Assembly (NCBI GenBank): GCA_947490035.1
Contig: CANLGS010000136.1
Location: 1-8,266, forward strand
DNA: 8,266 nucleotides
Direction of reading: 5' to 3'
Source of the DNA: Gemmataceae bacterium
GTDB lineage: Bacteria > Planctomycetota > Planctomycetia > Gemmatales > Gemmataceae
Numbering within the stretch: position 1 is the stretch's first letter; each line of letters begins with the position of its first letter. The notes below the pieces were generated by a model. That model saw only the letters and a list, made by a program, of their open reading frames with translations. It was not told where the DNA came from and made no database searches. Shown here piece after piece: positions 1 to 5,021 of this stretch. The position numbers were made by a program, and so were the translations under genes.

Positions 1-19
1 GGTCTTGTACCTCGATCAT
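1..19 (-). CDS. Start of a leftward gene, probably an ABC transporter ATP-binding protein (partial)
   Basis: Only the first six codons are in the window. On the minus strand an ATG at 19–17 reads M-I-E-V-Q-D, and the next codon begins with C, which would allow Leu. A strong Shine-Dalgarno sequence (GAGGAGGA) lies about 6–8 bases upstream, so this is a well-supported translation start. MIEVQDL is a very common opening for ABC-2-type transporter ATPases, where it forms the first beta strand before the Walker A loop. That family call rests on six residues and is an inference. The gene would run divergently from the ECF sigma gene to its right. The Shine-Dalgarno lies inside a perfect hairpin, annotated separately. 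Confidence 0.5.
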
Positions 20-22
20 CGG

Positions 23-53
23 GTGTCCTCCTCGGCCTGAGTGAGGAGGACAC
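23..53 (-). promoter_or_regulatory. Leader hairpin that sequesters the Shine-Dalgarno of the leftward gene
   Basis: Bases 23–33 and 43–53 are perfect reverse complements (11 bp) around a 9-base loop. On the minus strand the 3' arm is GAGGAGGACAC, which contains the Shine-Dalgarno of the ATG at 19–17, and the 5' arm is GTGTCCTCCTC, an exact anti-Shine-Dalgarno. The folded leader would hide the ribosome site and could act as a translational switch. Read on the plus strand, the same hairpin followed by TTCTATC could instead be a weak terminator, but no T-run follows and no plus-strand gene is seen at the left edge, so the leader reading is preferred. Confidence 0.6.
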
Positions 54-56
54 TTC

Positions 57-235
57 TATCGAGTTAACACCGGACATTTCTAATGGGGTTCAACAGCGGC
101 CAAACCGGGGCGAGCCGGGGGCGCGGCTTCGGGTTCAAGATACAATACGTTCGCCGGGGCCGGACCGGGACAACATCCGTGTGATTATCCGGGGGAATCG
201 TCGTGGCCGGGAAGAAACGTTGGCGGCGGGTGAGT
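57..235. other. Intergenic region without a recognisable gene
   Basis: This is the left half of the divergent region between the leftward ABC-type gene and the ECF sigma gene. It must hold the promoter and 5' leader of the leftward gene. An AT-richer spot at 135–150 contains TACAAT on the plus strand, but no matching -35 element was found at the usual spacing on either strand. A long minus-strand open frame crosses this region and the sigma gene. It is arginine- and histidine-rich with low-complexity composition and looks like a shadow of the GC-rich coding strand. Confidence 0.5.
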
Positions 236-370
236 GGAAAGAGAAGAGCCGCAGATAAACGCAGAAGAACGCAGATCAAAACCAAGAACAGAATTGTTTT
301 CAGAACTCCGTCTTCTCTTCTGTCTGATCTGCGTTCCTCTGCGTTTATCTGCGGCTCTTCTTTTCTTTCC
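236..370. repeat. Long inverted repeat with a 10-bp internal period
   Basis: Bases 243–278 and 325–360 are reverse complements over 36 bp with one mismatch. The pairing continues outward to 236 and 370 with a 3-base bulge (GGAAAGA against GGAAAGAAAA). The arm is itself periodic: GCAGATAAAC, GCAGAAGAAC and GCAGATCAAA at 251–260, 261–270 and 271–280. The loop (279–324) is AT-rich compared with its surroundings. Sequences of the GCAGATAAACGCAGAT type are, from memory, dispersed intergenic repeats in Planctomycetes and related phyla. The element lies about 85 bp upstream of the ECF sigma start. It encodes no convincing protein, and its role is unknown. Confidence 0.85.
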
Positions 371-442
371 CAAATTCCGCGGCGCGATTCGCGAACACCA
401 TTTCTGAAACCCCCCGTTGCGTTCGCGGGTACATCTTGGTTA

Positions 443-447
443 GAGGG
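443..447 (+). promoter_or_regulatory. Shine-Dalgarno that sets the ECF sigma start
   Basis: GAGGG at 443–447 lies six bases before the GTG at 454. The in-frame TTG at 436 has no purine-rich sequence upstream, so GTG 454 is the better start. Further upstream, TGAAAC at 405–410 has the look of an ECF-type -35 element, but no clear partner -10 was found, so no promoter is claimed. Confidence 0.6.
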
Positions 448-453
448 CAGGCC

Positions 454-1029
454 GTGTCCGACGCCGCGCTCGTGAAACGGTGTTTGACCGGTGAGCCGGC
501 CGCGTCGCGCGAACTCGTTACGCGGTTCTCGTCCGACGTACTCGCCGTGTGCCGGCGGTTGCTCGCCAACGAACACGACGCCGAAGATGTCGCGCAGGAA
601 GTGTTCATCCGCGTGTTCCGCAGTCTGACGCGGTGGGACGGCGAGCGCCCGCTGCGGCCGTGGATTTTGGGCATCGCGGTGAACCGGTGCCGCACCGCGA
701 TCGGCAAGCGCGCGAAGGCGCCGGTCCTCGCCGACTACCTCGACGACTCGCCCGACCTGAAGCCGGCCGACGACTCCGCGGAGCTGGTCCGCGAGATCCG
801 CGCCGCGGTGGACGCCCTCCGCGACGAGTACCGCGAAGTGTTCGTGTTGTTTCACGAACAGGGTCAGCCCTACGAGGTCATCGCGGAAGCGGTGGGGCGA
901 CCGGTCGGCACCGTGAAGACCTGGCTGCACCGCGCCCGGCTCGAAATACTGGACCGCCTGAGAAGTCGCGGGCTAGTGCCCCCCGAAGAAGCAGAATTAC
1001 CCAAGACACCCTCAGCCCGGGGTGAATGA
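454..1029 (+). CDS. ECF-type RNA polymerase sigma-70 factor
   Basis: This 191-residue protein redirects RNA polymerase to a set of stress or envelope promoters. Sigma region 2 covers about residues 5–88 and includes the conserved acidic stretch DAEDVAQEVFIRVF (42–55), followed by RPWILGIAVNRCR, the part that contacts the -10 element. Region 4 covers about residues 118–172, with the helix-turn-helix around EVIAEAVGRPVGTVKTWLHR that reads the -35 element. Regions 1 and 3 are absent, as expected for the ECF class. The chosen start is GTG 454 because it has a Shine-Dalgarno; an in-frame TTG lies at 436. The next gene, a zinc anti-sigma factor, starts one base after the stop, so the pair is almost certainly one operon with the sigma held inactive at the membrane. 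The inducing signal is unknown. Confidence 0.93.
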   Translation: MSDAALVKRCLTGEPAASRELVTRFSSDVLAVCRRLLANEHDAEDVAQEVFIRVFRSLTRWDGERPLRPWILGIAVNRCRTAIGKRAKAPVLADYLDDSPDLKPADDSAELVREIRAAVDALRDEYREVFVLFHEQGQPYEVIAEAVGRPVGTVKTWLHRARLEILDRLRSRGLVPPEEAELPKTPSARGE

Positions 1030-1030
1030 G

Positions 1031-1789
1031 ATGCTCAAGTCCGACGATTCGTTCGATGACACCGACCCGACCGCGCCGGCGTGCCGCGCGACCGTCGCCG
1101 AGATTCAGCGCGCCCTCGACGGCGACGCTTCGCCCGAATCGCTGGACGCGGACCCACACCTGGGCGCGTGCGCGTCGTGCCGCGAGCGCGTGCGCGCCGC
1201 CCGTGTCCTGTTGTCGGTTCTGGCGACGCCCGAACCGGTCGCGGTGCCGGCGGGCTTCACCGATCGCGTGTTGAGCGCGGTGCGCGACGACCGGCAGGCA
1301 CATGCCCGCCGTCGGCGTGTGGCGCCCGTCGCCGGGGTGCTGGCTCTCGCCGCGGCGGTGTTGGTTGGTGCGTGGGTCATCGCGAATGCGAACGGTCCGA
1401 AGCCGATCGAGCAACCGAAGGAACTCGTTCAACAGTCCGCGCCGGCGCCGTTGGAAGTCGCGCCGGAACCGCGAGTGAAGGCGCCCGCGCCGGAACCGCG
1501 CCCGATCAACATCGGGAATGAGTTCGCGAAGGCGGAACAGGCGCTGCGCGAAGCGCCCAAGCCGCTGACGGATTCCGTGGCCTTCGCGCCGAAGTTGCTC
1601 GACGTGTTCACCGGTCCGTTTACGAAGCCGGTCGCGCCGCCGATGGGCGACGCGCTCGAACCGGCTCGCAAGTCGATCGCGGACCTGCCGGACGCGGCCC
1701 GCACCGGACTCGAACCGGTCACCGGCACCGCGCAGAAGGCGCTCGACCGGCTGCTCCGCGATGTCACCGCCATGAAGCCGAAGTCGTAA
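1031..1789 (+). CDS. Membrane-anchored zinc-finger anti-sigma factor
   Basis: This 252-residue protein probably binds and inhibits the sigma factor encoded just upstream. The N-terminal part has a zinc anti-sigma (ZAS) pattern, C18, H43, C47, C50 (C-x24-H-x3-C-x2-C), with nearly the same spacing as in RsrA of Streptomyces. An arginine cluster (93–96) precedes one hydrophobic segment at about 97–118, giving a cytoplasmic N-terminus and an outside C-terminus. The outer part (about 120–252) is rich in Pro, Ala and Lys with predicted amphipathic helices and no recognised domain; it may be a sensor or a cell-wall spacer. Start choice: ATG 1031 has GGGGTGA upstream. An in-frame GTG at 1022 would overlap the sigma stop but lacks a ribosome site. 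Release could be by oxidation of the zinc site or by proteolysis; this is inference. Confidence 0.85.
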   Translation: MLKSDDSFDDTDPTAPACRATVAEIQRALDGDASPESLDADPHLGACASCRERVRAARVLLSVLATPEPVAVPAGFTDRVLSAVRDDRQAHARRRRVAPVAGVLALAAAVLVGAWVIANANGPKPIEQPKELVQQSAPAPLEVAPEPRVKAPAPEPRPINIGNEFAKAEQALREAPKPLTDSVAFAPKLLDVFTGPFTKPVAPPMGDALEPARKSIADLPDAARTGLEPVTGTAQKALDRLLRDVTAMKPKS

Positions 1790-1798
1790 TTCCGGCTC

Positions 1799-1916
1799 TT
1801 CTCCGCGGAGCGCGGGCGTCCCGCCCGCTGTTTCGCATGTCAGATCGCTGCACGATTCTCCGTAACGCCGTTTGAGCCGTATTGCAGCGGGCGGGACGCC
1901 CGCGCTCCGCAGAGAA
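1799..1916. repeat. 32-bp inverted repeat running into a translation start
   Basis: Bases 1799–1830 and 1885–1916 are reverse complements with one mismatch over 32 bp, separated by a 54-base spacer. The core is CGGAGCGCGGGCGTCCCGCC, very GC-rich. The element fills almost all of the 131-bp gap between the anti-sigma gene and the secreted-protein gene. The right arm ends four bases before the ATG at 1921 and contains its only purine-rich ribosome-site candidate (AGAGA, 1911–1915). No T-run follows either arm, so it is not a classical terminator. It resembles the short GC-rich dispersed repeats of Gemmata-like genomes (from memory). Confidence 0.85.
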
Positions 1917-1920
1917 AACC

Positions 1921-3633
1921 ATGCTCCCCCGGTCCACTCTCATCGTCGCGGTTCTCCTCGGCCTGAGCGCCCCGGCTTTCGCCGCGCCGCCGGCGCCGCG
2001 CGACGAAGCGCTGCGCCTCGCGCCGGACGATTTCGCGCTCGTCGTGGTCGTGCAGAACCTCCGCGACCATCTGAAGGACATGACCGAATCGCCGTTCGCG
2101 GCGTGGTTCCCGTCATCGGCGCTCGGCAAGCAGTTCTTCAGTTCGGACGCGTTCAAGCAGTTCATCGAATCCGCGACGCCCGTCTTCGGCTCGCTCGGCC
2201 TCACGCCCGCCGACCTGCTGCACGACATCCTCGGCGATGCGGTGGTGTTCGCGTACACGCCCGCGCCGCCGAACGACCCGAAGGGCGAGCGGTCAGTAAT
2301 CCTTGTACGCTCGCGCAAGCCGGACGCGCTCGCGAAGGTGATCGACACGCTCAACGACATTCAGACGAAGTCGAAGGAACTGAAGGCGCTCGCGGAGCGG
2401 AAGCACGCGGGCGCGGTGTACTTCGAGCGGCAGAAGCCCGACGGCCCGTCCGACTTCTACTGCTTCCGCGACGGCGTGTTCGCGTTCTCGCAGTCCGAAG
2501 CCGACATCACGGCCGTCATCGACCGCGACAAGTTGGCGAAGGACAAGTCGCCCGTTCTGGTCGAGCGCATGACGAAGCTCGGCGTCGCCGATGCCGCCGC
2601 GGTGGTGTTGGTTCACCCGCGCTCGCTCGACGCGGAACTCGCGGCGAAGGTGAAGACCGCGAAGCCCGACGAGAAAGCGTTCTTGGCGAAGTTCGCGGAG
2701 GTGTGGGCCGCGACCGATGCCGCGGCGCTCTACCTGTCGGTGAGTAAGGACGCCGAACTCGGCGTGTCGCTGCACTTCGCGCCGGACAAGTTGCCCGCGG
2801 ACTTGAAGACGTGGCTTGTCGGGGCGCGCTTGCCATCGGCGCTGTGGGGCAGCGTGCCGGATAACGCGCTGTTCGCGGTCGCGGGCCGCGTGAAGGCGAA
2901 CGACCTCATCGACGTGCTGACGACGCTGGTTCCGATGGAGGGCAAGCCCGGCGTTCGCGAGACGCTGGAACAGACGCTCGGCCCGATCGTCGGCAAGGAC
3001 AAACTGCCGCTGGTGATGGACGCGCTCGGCCCGGACTGGGCGCTGTGGATGATGCCGCCCGCGAAGGGCGCGACCGTGCCGGTCGTGGTCGCCGCGGTGA
3101 AGGTGCAGACCGACGGCCCAAAGGGAGCGGAGGCGTCCAAGTCGCTGCTTCAAACGCTGGAGTATGGCTTTCAGGTGGCCCGCATCGCGTACAACGCGAA
3201 GCACAAGGACCAGATCGAACTGAAGGAAGAGAAGGACGGCGACGCGGTCATCAAGTCGCTGACCGGCGACGGGCTACCGCTCGGCCTGCGCCCGTGCTTC
3301 GCACTGAAGGGCGGCTATCTGGTGGTGTCCACGTCCCCGGACGCGATCAAGTCGTTCAAGGCGCCGACGGGTGAACCGAAGCCGGGCGACGACGTGCCGC
3401 TAGCGCGCTTCAACGCGGTGGGCGCCCGCGACTACTTGACGGCCAACGCGGGCGAACTCGCGAAGCTGCTCGCCGGTGTCGGCGCGGGCGACGAGAATGC
3501 ATTGGCCGAGCAACTCGGAATGCTGGCGCTGGTGTTGGAACCGGTGGAGAAGGTGGAACTGCTGACCCGCGGCGACGCAACCGGGCTGAAACTGATGCTT
3601 CGAGTGAAGACCGTGAAGCCCCTGAAGAAGTGA
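1921..3633 (+). CDS. Large secreted protein of unknown function, weakly DUF3352-like
   Basis: This 570-residue protein has a clear N-terminal signal peptide: Arg at 4, a hydrophobic core of about 7–17, and an AFA|A cleavage site after residue 21. It is therefore exported. No further membrane segment or catalytic motif is seen. The mature protein opens with LRLAPDDFALVVVVQNLRDH and repeats a pattern of 'potential to be in use' beta strands and charged helices (for example VILVRSRKPDALAKVIDTL and GVFAFSQSEADITAVIDRDK), reminiscent of DUF3352-type planctomycete proteins; that assignment is tentative. The C-terminus is lysine-rich. An in-frame TTG at 1882 would extend it by 13 residues, but that stretch lies inside the inverted repeat and would spoil the signal peptide, so ATG 1921 is chosen. 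It follows the sigma/anti-sigma pair on the same strand and may be a regulon target. It ends 12 bp from the convergent S24/S26-fold gene. Confidence 0.75.
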   Translation: MLPRSTLIVAVLLGLSAPAFAAPPAPRDEALRLAPDDFALVVVVQNLRDHLKDMTESPFAAWFPSSALGKQFFSSDAFKQFIESATPVFGSLGLTPADLLHDILGDAVVFAYTPAPPNDPKGERSVILVRSRKPDALAKVIDTLNDIQTKSKELKALAERKHAGAVYFERQKPDGPSDFYCFRDGVFAFSQSEADITAVIDRDKLAKDKSPVLVERMTKLGVADAAAVVLVHPRSLDAELAAKVKTAKPDEKAFLAKFAEVWAATDAAALYLSVSKDAELGVSLHFAPDKLPADLKTWLVGARLPSALWGSVPDNALFAVAGRVKANDLIDVLTTLVPMEGKPGVRETLEQTLGPIVGKDKLPLVMDALGPDWALWMMPPAKGATVPVVVAAVKVQTDGPKGAEASKSLLQTLEYGFQVARIAYNAKHKDQIELKEEKDGDAVIKSLTGDGLPLGLRPCFALKGGYLVVSTSPDAIKSFKAPTGEPKPGDDVPLARFNAVGARDYLTANAGELAKLLAGVGAGDENALAEQLGMLALVLEPVEKVELLTRGDATGLKLMLRVKTVKPLKK

Positions 3634-3645
3634 CCGCGAAGTGCG

Positions 3646-3957
3646 CTACGGCTCAACCTTCGTGACGCGGCCGATGATGTCGTCGGCTGTTACCCACCCG
3701 TCGGCGCGTCCGGTGGTCGTCCCGATCAGGAAGCGGTCGGGTTCGCGGTCGAAGATTTGGTGAAGCACGAGGAGCCACCCGCGAACGCGAACGAACACGA
3801 TGTCGCCGACTGCCAACTCTTCCGCGACACACGGTTCGAGCGTCACCAAGTCGCCGTCGTTGATCTGTCCCTTCATGGAGTCGCCGCGCGGGCGCACCTG
3901 AACCACCCGCCCTTGTGTGAGAGCTTCATACGCTTCAGTCGCCCACGCGCGGTCCAT
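3646..3957 (-). CDS. Small S24/S26-fold protein (LexA/signal peptidase-like)
   Basis: This 103-residue protein contains the Ser-loop signature RPRGDSMKGQINDGDLVTLEP-like stretch at residues 22–42, with candidate nucleophile Ser27, followed by VGDIVFVRV (50–58), the second conserved strand of the LexA/signal-peptidase fold. At the position of the general base it has LLVLHQI with His66 rather than the Lys of LexA or bacterial signal peptidase I. A His there is known from SipW and archaeal/eukaryotic signal peptidases. The C-terminal FLIGTTTGRADGWV and DDIIGRV match the fold's last strands. There is no membrane segment and no DNA-binding domain, so it is probably a cytoplasmic peptidase-like or inactive domain. 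The ATG at 3957 has AGGA just upstream. It follows the toxin gene on the same strand by 109 bp and converges with the secreted-protein gene. Its substrate is unknown. Confidence 0.75.
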   Translation of the reverse strand: MDRAWATEAYEALTQGRVVQVRPRGDSMKGQINDGDLVTLEPCVAEELAVGDIVFVRVRGWLLVLHQIFDREPDRFLIGTTTGRADGWVTADDIIGRVTKVEP

Positions 3958-3979
3958 TTATCCTGTCTCCGACACGCGA

Positions 3980-4007
3980 CCTGCGTCACCCGGAAGGCGG
4001 CGTCAGG
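3980..4007 (-). terminator. Imperfect hairpin at the end of the DUF1501 relic
   Basis: CCTG at 3980–3983 pairs with CAGG at 4004–4007. Further pairing (about 10 base pairs in all) includes one bulge, one mismatch and one G·U, around a short loop near 3991–3995. On the minus strand it overlaps and follows the relic's TGA at 4005–4003. It could be the old transcription end of the lost DUF1501 gene. There is no U-tract, so an active intrinsic terminator is doubtful. Confidence 0.25.
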
Positions 4008-4060
4008 TGAGTAGACCTTTCACCACCTTGCCGTGAACGTCAGTGAGCCGGAAGTCGCGG
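4003..4060 (-). pseudogene. Relic of a DUF1501 gene 3' end (18 codons plus stop)
   Basis: On the minus strand this stretch encodes RDFRLTDVHGKVVKGLLT and a stop. The intact DUF1501 gene upstream ends RDFRLTDVHGKVVKGLLA and a stop at 5020–4964, so 17 of 18 residues agree. At the DNA level 47 of 58 bases match. The inner 45 bases (4016–4060) match at 42 positions, while the last four codons differ mainly by synonymous changes. Homology stops abruptly at 4060/4061, six bases from the toxin's stop codon. No start codon or ribosome site precedes it, so it is not a gene in its present form. It is best read as the tail of a second DUF1501 copy, displaced when the toxin–antitoxin module arrived. Confidence 0.8.
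4003..4060. repeat. Direct repeat flanking the toxin–antitoxin module, left copy
   Basis: This pairs with 4964–5021 at a constant offset of 961 bases. The two copies are in the same orientation and bracket the complete toxin–antitoxin operon (4067–4920) and its leader. Identity is 47 of 58 bases and ends sharply at 4060 and 5021. Confidence 0.8.
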
Positions 4061-4066
4061 ATCGCG

Positions 4067-4417
4067 TTACAAATCAACAACGGGCCACGGCGGTTCGCTC
4101 ACCCATTCGGCCGGGTTCGCGACCCAACCCTGCAGGCGCTCGACCGGGGTTACGATCACCCGGCGGATGGTCAGCCCGGTCTCGTCGGAAGAGATCAGGA
4201 ACAGTACCTCGACAAGCGTCGCGCTGGCGTCCGGGTAGCGGACCCACAAGCCCGATTCCCAACCGGGTGGCCGCGGGAACGGCGATCGCCGTGAACACGT
4301 CTCGTAGTTCGCCGCGACGCGGGCGATTTGTTCCAGCACCGCCGGACGGAGGTCGAGCGGCAAGGCGTCGATGTCTTGCTCCGCTCGCGTAGCAAGTGTG
4401 GGGCGGAGCGAACTCAC
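4067..4417 (-). CDS. RelE/ParE-like toxin of a Panacea toxin–antitoxin pair
   Basis: This 116-residue protein starts at GTG 4417, which overlaps the antitoxin stop in a GTGA arrangement, so the two are translationally coupled. An open frame continues upstream to 4600, but that extension is an arginine-rich shadow of the antitoxin gene. The layout fits a RelE/ParE mRNA-interferase or gyrase-toxin fold: an N-terminal LRPTLATRAEQDIDAL and LRPAVLEQIARVA (two helices, about 4–36), then strands at GLWVRYPDA (56–64), LVEVLFLIS (68–76) and LTIRRVIVTP (82–91). Arg60, Arg85 and Arg86 are candidate RNA-contact residues. The tryptophan-rich tail (92–116, with W98, W105 and W110 by approximate count) is unlike standard RelE. 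Family assignment is from pattern, not a search. Another small toxin fold is possible, but the toxin role is well supported by the partner gene. Confidence 0.6.
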   Translation of the reverse strand: MSSLRPTLATRAEQDIDALPLDLRPAVLEQIARVAANYETCSRRSPFPRPPGWESGLWVRYPDASATLVEVLFLISSDETGLTIRRVIVTPVERLQGWVANPAEWVSEPPWPVVDL

Positions 4418-4920
4418 AGTCCCCACTCCGCTCGGAGTTCGTCGAGTGTGATAACGCGACCGGCAGCGAGGTCGGCAGCCACTTGCGCCATCGCGCCGGG
4501 TTCCTCGCCGGTTTGCCGGCGGAACTCTTCGCCGAAGAACGACGCGAGCGCCGCGACGGGAATCTCCGGCGCGGCTCCGGGCAACCGGTGTGCGCGCCAC
4601 GGCGCTTCAGCCTTCGCCTTCTCGCGCAAGCCGGCCGCGGAGAACTGCCGGTAGTGCGACCACACTTGCGCGACCGAGTCGCACGCCTCCGCGGGCAGGC
4701 CGTTCGACGGTCCAACGGTCGGGTTCAAGGTGGGAACGACCGGCCCGCTCTCGCCGGCCTCGATGCGGTCGCCGAACAGCGGTTGTGCGTACCAGGCGAG
4801 ATGCCAGCCCTGGCAGTAGTACAGGAGTTTGTGGAGCCGTGCCGCCGACAGCGATTCCCCGTCCGCGTCGAGTGCGGCGAGACGGCTGAGTTCGGCGGCA
4901 ATGGCGTTCGCGGTTGTCAT
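4414..4920 (-). CDS. Panacea/SocA-like (DUF4065) antitoxin
   Basis: This 168-residue protein has the Panacea-domain hallmark at about residues 29–63: LHKLLYYCQGWHLAWY, then QPLFGDRIEA and SGPVVP. Panacea domains (SocA, GepA) act as antitoxins that neutralise unrelated toxin types or adapt toxins for proteolysis; SocA of Caulobacter delivers SocB to ClpXP. The last ~27 residues (142–168), including AGRVITLDELRAEWGL, do not look like the usual Panacea end and resemble the toxin-binding tails of RelB/Phd-type antitoxins. ATG 4920 has an excellent GGGAGG Shine-Dalgarno nine bases upstream, so antitoxin synthesis should be strong. The GTG start of the toxin overlaps its stop. It probably forms a complex with the downstream toxin in the cytoplasm. 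Whether it autoregulates is not visible; it has no evident helix-turn-helix. Confidence 0.85.
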   Translation of the reverse strand: MTTANAIAAELSRLAALDADGESLSAARLHKLLYYCQGWHLAWYAQPLFGDRIEAGESGPVVPTLNPTVGPSNGLPAEACDSVAQVWSHYRQFSAAGLREKAKAEAPWRAHRLPGAAPEIPVAALASFFGEEFRRQTGEEPGAMAQVAADLAAGRVITLDELRAEWGL

Positions 4921-4929
4921 CGTGTTTTT

Positions 4930-4935
4930 CCTCCC
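4930..4935 (-). promoter_or_regulatory. Strong Shine-Dalgarno of the antitoxin gene
   Basis: On the minus strand GGGAGG lies nine bases before ATG 4920. It is the strongest ribosome site on the right half of the window, consistent with the need to make antitoxin in excess over the coupled toxin. Confidence 0.7.
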
Positions 4936-4940
4936 GGAGA

Positions 4941-4959
4941 GCGCCAGTTTATCAGGCGC
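4941..4959 (-). other. Small hairpin between DUF1501 and the antitoxin gene
   Basis: GCGCC (4941–4945) pairs with GGCGC (4955–4959) around a nine-base AT-rich loop, in the 43-bp gap between the DUF1501 stop and the antitoxin start. No U-tract follows, so termination is uncertain and the toxin–antitoxin pair may be read through from DUF1501. No clear separate promoter was found in the gap. Confidence 0.25.
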
Positions 4960-4963
4960 CGAG

Positions 4964-5021
4964 TTACGCCAACAACCCCTTCACCACCTTACCGTGAACG
5001 TCGGTGAGCCGGAAGTCGCGG
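4964..5021. repeat. Direct repeat flanking the toxin–antitoxin module, right copy
   Basis: This is the 3' end of the intact DUF1501 gene and matches the left copy at 4003–4060. The repeat unit plus the module is 961 bp long, which would be the size of an inserted or recombined segment. Confidence 0.8.

Noticed and set aside
23..60. Intrinsic terminator for a plus-strand gene to the left
   Set aside because: The hairpin is good, but only scattered Ts follow and no plus-strand coding is visible at the edge. The minus-strand ATG with its ribosome site explains the structure better.
135..150. Promoter around TACAAT in an AT-richer spot
   Set aside because: No -35 element was found at 16–18 bp on either strand, and one near-match hexamer is expected by chance.
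251..360. CRISPR-like short repeats
   Set aside because: The repeats are 10-bp near-tandem units mirrored in two arms, without unique spacers of constant length.
64..930. A 288-codon minus-strand open frame across the sigma gene and the upstream gap
   Set aside because: It is Arg/His-rich, shows no domain, overlaps a certain ECF sigma gene and runs through the inverted repeat. It is a GC-driven shadow.
2293..3204. A 303-codon minus-strand open frame inside the secreted-protein gene
   Set aside because: It is dominated by Arg, Leu and His with no family resemblance. The plus-strand frame has a signal peptide and balanced composition.
4418..4600. N-terminal extension of the toxin frame up to 4600
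   Set aside because: The extra 61 residues are an Arg-rich shadow of the antitoxin. The GTG at 4417 overlapping the antitoxin stop is the natural coupled start.
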